DNA of 5,954 nucleotides, taken from assembly GCA_025362155.1 (NCBI GenBank), contig JANYHX010000183.1:1-5954 (forward strand). Direction: 5' to 3'. Below are positions 4,224 to 5,954 of this stretch, one piece after another. Made by a program: the position numbers and the translations under genes. Position 1 is the first letter of the stretch. Each line of letters starts with the position of its first letter. This DNA comes from Gallionella sp. GTDB lineage: Bacteria; Pseudomonadota; Gammaproteobacteria; Burkholderiales; Gallionellaceae. Below the pieces are notes generated by a model, which saw only the letters and a list, made by a program, of their open reading frames with translations, did no database searches and had not been told where the DNA came from.

Positions 4224-5717
4224 CTAACCCTTGCGGCCAGTTTGCGATGACAAATTCGCTAATGTTTGAGTATGGTTCGGCTGAATCTGATCCCAGGAAA
4301 AGCGCCATTCCCAGTTACCCGTGGGTCGACTAGGAAAATTCATCCGATGATCACCCGATAGTCCCAACACATCCTGCAGCGGAAAAATAACGAGACTAGC
4401 CACTGATTTTGAAATAGCGCGCATTAAATCCCGGTGAATTTCATGCCCATCAGTGCCTAGATAATGTAGCGCAAAAGCTTTTTCCCGTTCCGAGTTTGAG
4501 TTCCACCAGCCTAGGATAGTGTCGTTGTCATGGGTACCGGTATAGGCAATGGTGTTTGGTACGTAATGGTGCGGCAAAAAGTGATTACCCTCACCTTCGG
4601 CAAAGGCAAATTGCAGGATACGCATGCCTGGCAAATTGAATTTGTCGCGCAGTTCCACAACGTCCTGAGTAATTAAACCCAGATCTTCGGCAATGATAGG
4701 CAGGTAGGGAAAAGCCTTTTCAAATGCTTCAAATAGCTTTTCCCCAGGGCCTGGCATCCATTTCCCATGGATCGCATTAGGCGCATCCGCAGCGACCTGC
4801 CAATAGGCCGCAAAACCCCTAAAATGATCAATACGAACCAAGTCGGCCAGTTGCAACGCATGTCTGAGTCGAGCTATCCACCAAGCGTAGCCAGTTTGTT
4901 CGTGGATGTCCCACCGATAAAGCGGATTTCCCCAAAGCTGGCCTGTTTCGCAAAAGTAGTCCGGAGGCACACCCGCCACCACTAAAGGACGGCCATTTTC
5001 ATCCAGTTCGAATAACTCTTGATGCGCCCATACATCGGCGCTGTGATAGGCCACAAATATCGGCACATCACCAATAATTTTCACTCCATGCTCGCTCGCA
5101 TATAGCCGCAAATTTGACCATTGACGCGCAAAGCACCATTGACAGAATTTCCAGAAGCCTATGTCTTCAGCACAAGTATTTTCCATCCTGCGTAGAGCCT
5201 GTGCATTCCTATGCGCGAGTTCTTTCGGCCAGAGACTCCATTCGCGCCAATTTTCGCGCTCCGCAATTGCCATGAATAATGCATAGTCTGCCAGCCATTC
5301 ATTTTCCGTAAGGCAGAATTCAGTATATTTGCGGTGCATATTGTCGTGACTGCCTGCAAAAAATTTCTTGGCGGCGCGGCGCAGACGCTCGACGCGGAAA
5401 GGCCGCAAGAGGGTGAAATTTACCCGGTCAGGTTGAAAATCTGGATGCGGTATTAAATCGTCAGAACTGAGCCAGCCTTGATGCGATAATTCGGCGAGAT
5501 CAATCAGAAGAATATTGCCGGCAAAAGCAGAACTGCTCATATAAGGAGAATTCCCCGGCCCGATTTCGCCCAAGGGTAGAACCTGCCAATACGTTTGGCC
5601 GGCACTGACCAGCCAGTCTACAAACTTATAGGCATCCGGGCCGAAATCGCCAGCCCCTAACGCACCGGGTAAGGATGTGGGATGTAACAAGATGCCGCTG
5701 GCGCGATCCGTTAACAT
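4224..5717 (-). CDS. malQ: 4-alpha-glucanotransferase (amylomaltase), GH77
   Basis: This 497-residue protein is full length for bacterial GH77 enzymes. It moves alpha-1,4-glucan segments between chains, releasing glucose, in the cytosol during glycogen or maltodextrin use. The family landmarks are present in order: GILLHPTSLPG (8-18), the glucan-loop region LPLGEIGPGNSPYMSSSAFAGN (47-68), GDVPIFVAYHSADVW (216-230), the nucleophile D297 in RIDHFRG, acid/base E344 in IIAEDLG, H396-D397 in THDND, and RMNFPS with GNWEWRF near the end. ATG 5717 starts the protein at the usual place, 18 bases after the upstream glycosidase stop, although no strong ribosome site is seen; translation may be coupled. 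The gene ends 74 bases from the dif-like site, in which I see no clear terminator. It is an ordinary, intact core-metabolism gene. Confidence 0.96.
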   Translation of the reverse strand: MLTDRASGILLHPTSLPGALGAGDFGPDAYKFVDWLVSAGQTYWQVLPLGEIGPGNSPYMSSSAFAGNILLIDLAELSHQGWLSSDDLIPHPDFQPDRVNFTLLRPFRVERLRRAAKKFFAGSHDNMHRKYTEFCLTENEWLADYALFMAIAERENWREWSLWPKELAHRNAQALRRMENTCAEDIGFWKFCQWCFARQWSNLRLYASEHGVKIIGDVPIFVAYHSADVWAHQELFELDENGRPLVVAGVPPDYFCETGQLWGNPLYRWDIHEQTGYAWWIARLRHALQLADLVRIDHFRGFAAYWQVAADAPNAIHGKWMPGPGEKLFEAFEKAFPYLPIIAEDLGLITQDVVELRDKFNLPGMRILQFAFAEGEGNHFLPHHYVPNTIAYTGTHDNDTILGWWNSNSEREKAFALHYLGTDGHEIHRDLMRAISKSVASLVIFPLQDVLGLSGDHRMNFPSRPTGNWEWRFSWDQIQPNHTQTLANLSSQTGRKG

Positions 5718-5735
5718 ACACAGTCAGGCTACTTA

Positions 5736-5954
5736 TTATTCAGAAGCACGGCGCATCGCTCCCCCTGCCTCGGGATCGCCCCCGCCCTGGCTGATAGGCT
5801 TGGCCAAGTTCGCGGGAGGTGGCAATTTCAACAGGTTATACAACTCGGTTAAATTGTGGCGATACAGCCGATCAAAGCTGGCTACGGAGTTTGATGGGTT
5901 GTAATCGCCAAACCACCAGAACCAGTCTGAACTTTCACAGGAACAAAGCTGCTT
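5736..5954 (-). CDS. glycoside hydrolase family 57-type protein, C-terminal fragment
   Basis: The frame is open from the right edge and ends at TAA 5738-5736, giving 72 residues. The sequence CESSDWFWWFGDYNPSNS, then FDRLYRHNLTELYNLL, then PPPANLAKPI matches the well-conserved C-terminal region of long GH57 alpha-amylase-like proteins (EgSDWFWWxGDdxxs, FDrLfRxhL, the PP and PI spacing). Such enzymes act on alpha-glucans. The last 18 residues are glycine-rich and probably disordered. The 18-base gap to malQ on the same strand indicates one operon, so the pair likely works in glycogen turnover. The catalytic domain is outside the window, so the exact activity cannot be stated. Confidence 0.82.
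   Translation of the reverse strand, partial: KQLCSCESSDWFWWFGDYNPSNSVASFDRLYRHNLTELYNLLKLPPPANLAKPISQGGGDPEAGGAMRRASE

Overview
The window looks like a bacterial chromosome, probably a betaproteobacterium. The dif-like site has the TTCGCATAATGTATA form that I associate with beta-group chromosomes, and the glucan enzymes and SecA-like protein fit a proteobacterium. A nitrifier-type or iron-oxidiser-type Nitrosomonadales host is possible, but the sequence does not settle it.

Left part (1-2465). The C-terminal 117 residues of a SecA-like ATPase lie on the plus strand, followed by a 92-residue lipoprotein with a clear lipobox. Converging on these from the minus strand is a 510-residue protein that joins a MerR-type DNA-binding domain, a PAS/MmyB-like sensor region and a class III nucleotide cyclase domain that keeps all its key catalytic residues. 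Its promoter (TTGACA, 16 bases, TATACT) holds a 13-base palindrome in the spacer, and several copies of the half-site surround it. This suggests that the protein controls its own gene.

Middle part (2466-4223). About 500 bases appear to hold only decayed sequence, including a possible Com-like zinc-finger remnant. Then comes the most striking structure in the window. Two dif-like Xer recombination sites (2997-3024 and 4122-4149) lie in the same orientation 1125 bases apart. They share the XerC arm and the central hexamer exactly and differ in the XerD arm, the pattern expected for an element integrated at dif by XerC/XerD (an IMEX). The element encodes a homologue of the VC1465/XafT Xer-activation factor, a small helix-turn-helix protein and two halves of a split reading frame. 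If the element is excised as a circle, the halves join in frame across the recombined site into a 124-codon gene that overlaps the xafT start by ATGA. In the chromosome, the host XerD arm puts a stop codon in that frame. The circle would also place xafT downstream of the helix-turn-helix gene and its iteron-bearing control region. The sequence therefore suggests a very small Xer-dependent element whose operon is complete only when it is excised. The 118-base flank left of the first site is an imperfect copy of the element's own end at the second site, which suggests successive insertions at this locus.

Right part (4224-5954). An intact malQ (4-alpha-glucanotransferase) lies on the minus strand, 18 bases downstream of the C-terminus of a GH57-type glycosidase. 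Together they form a glucan or glycogen metabolism operon that ends beside the dif-like site.
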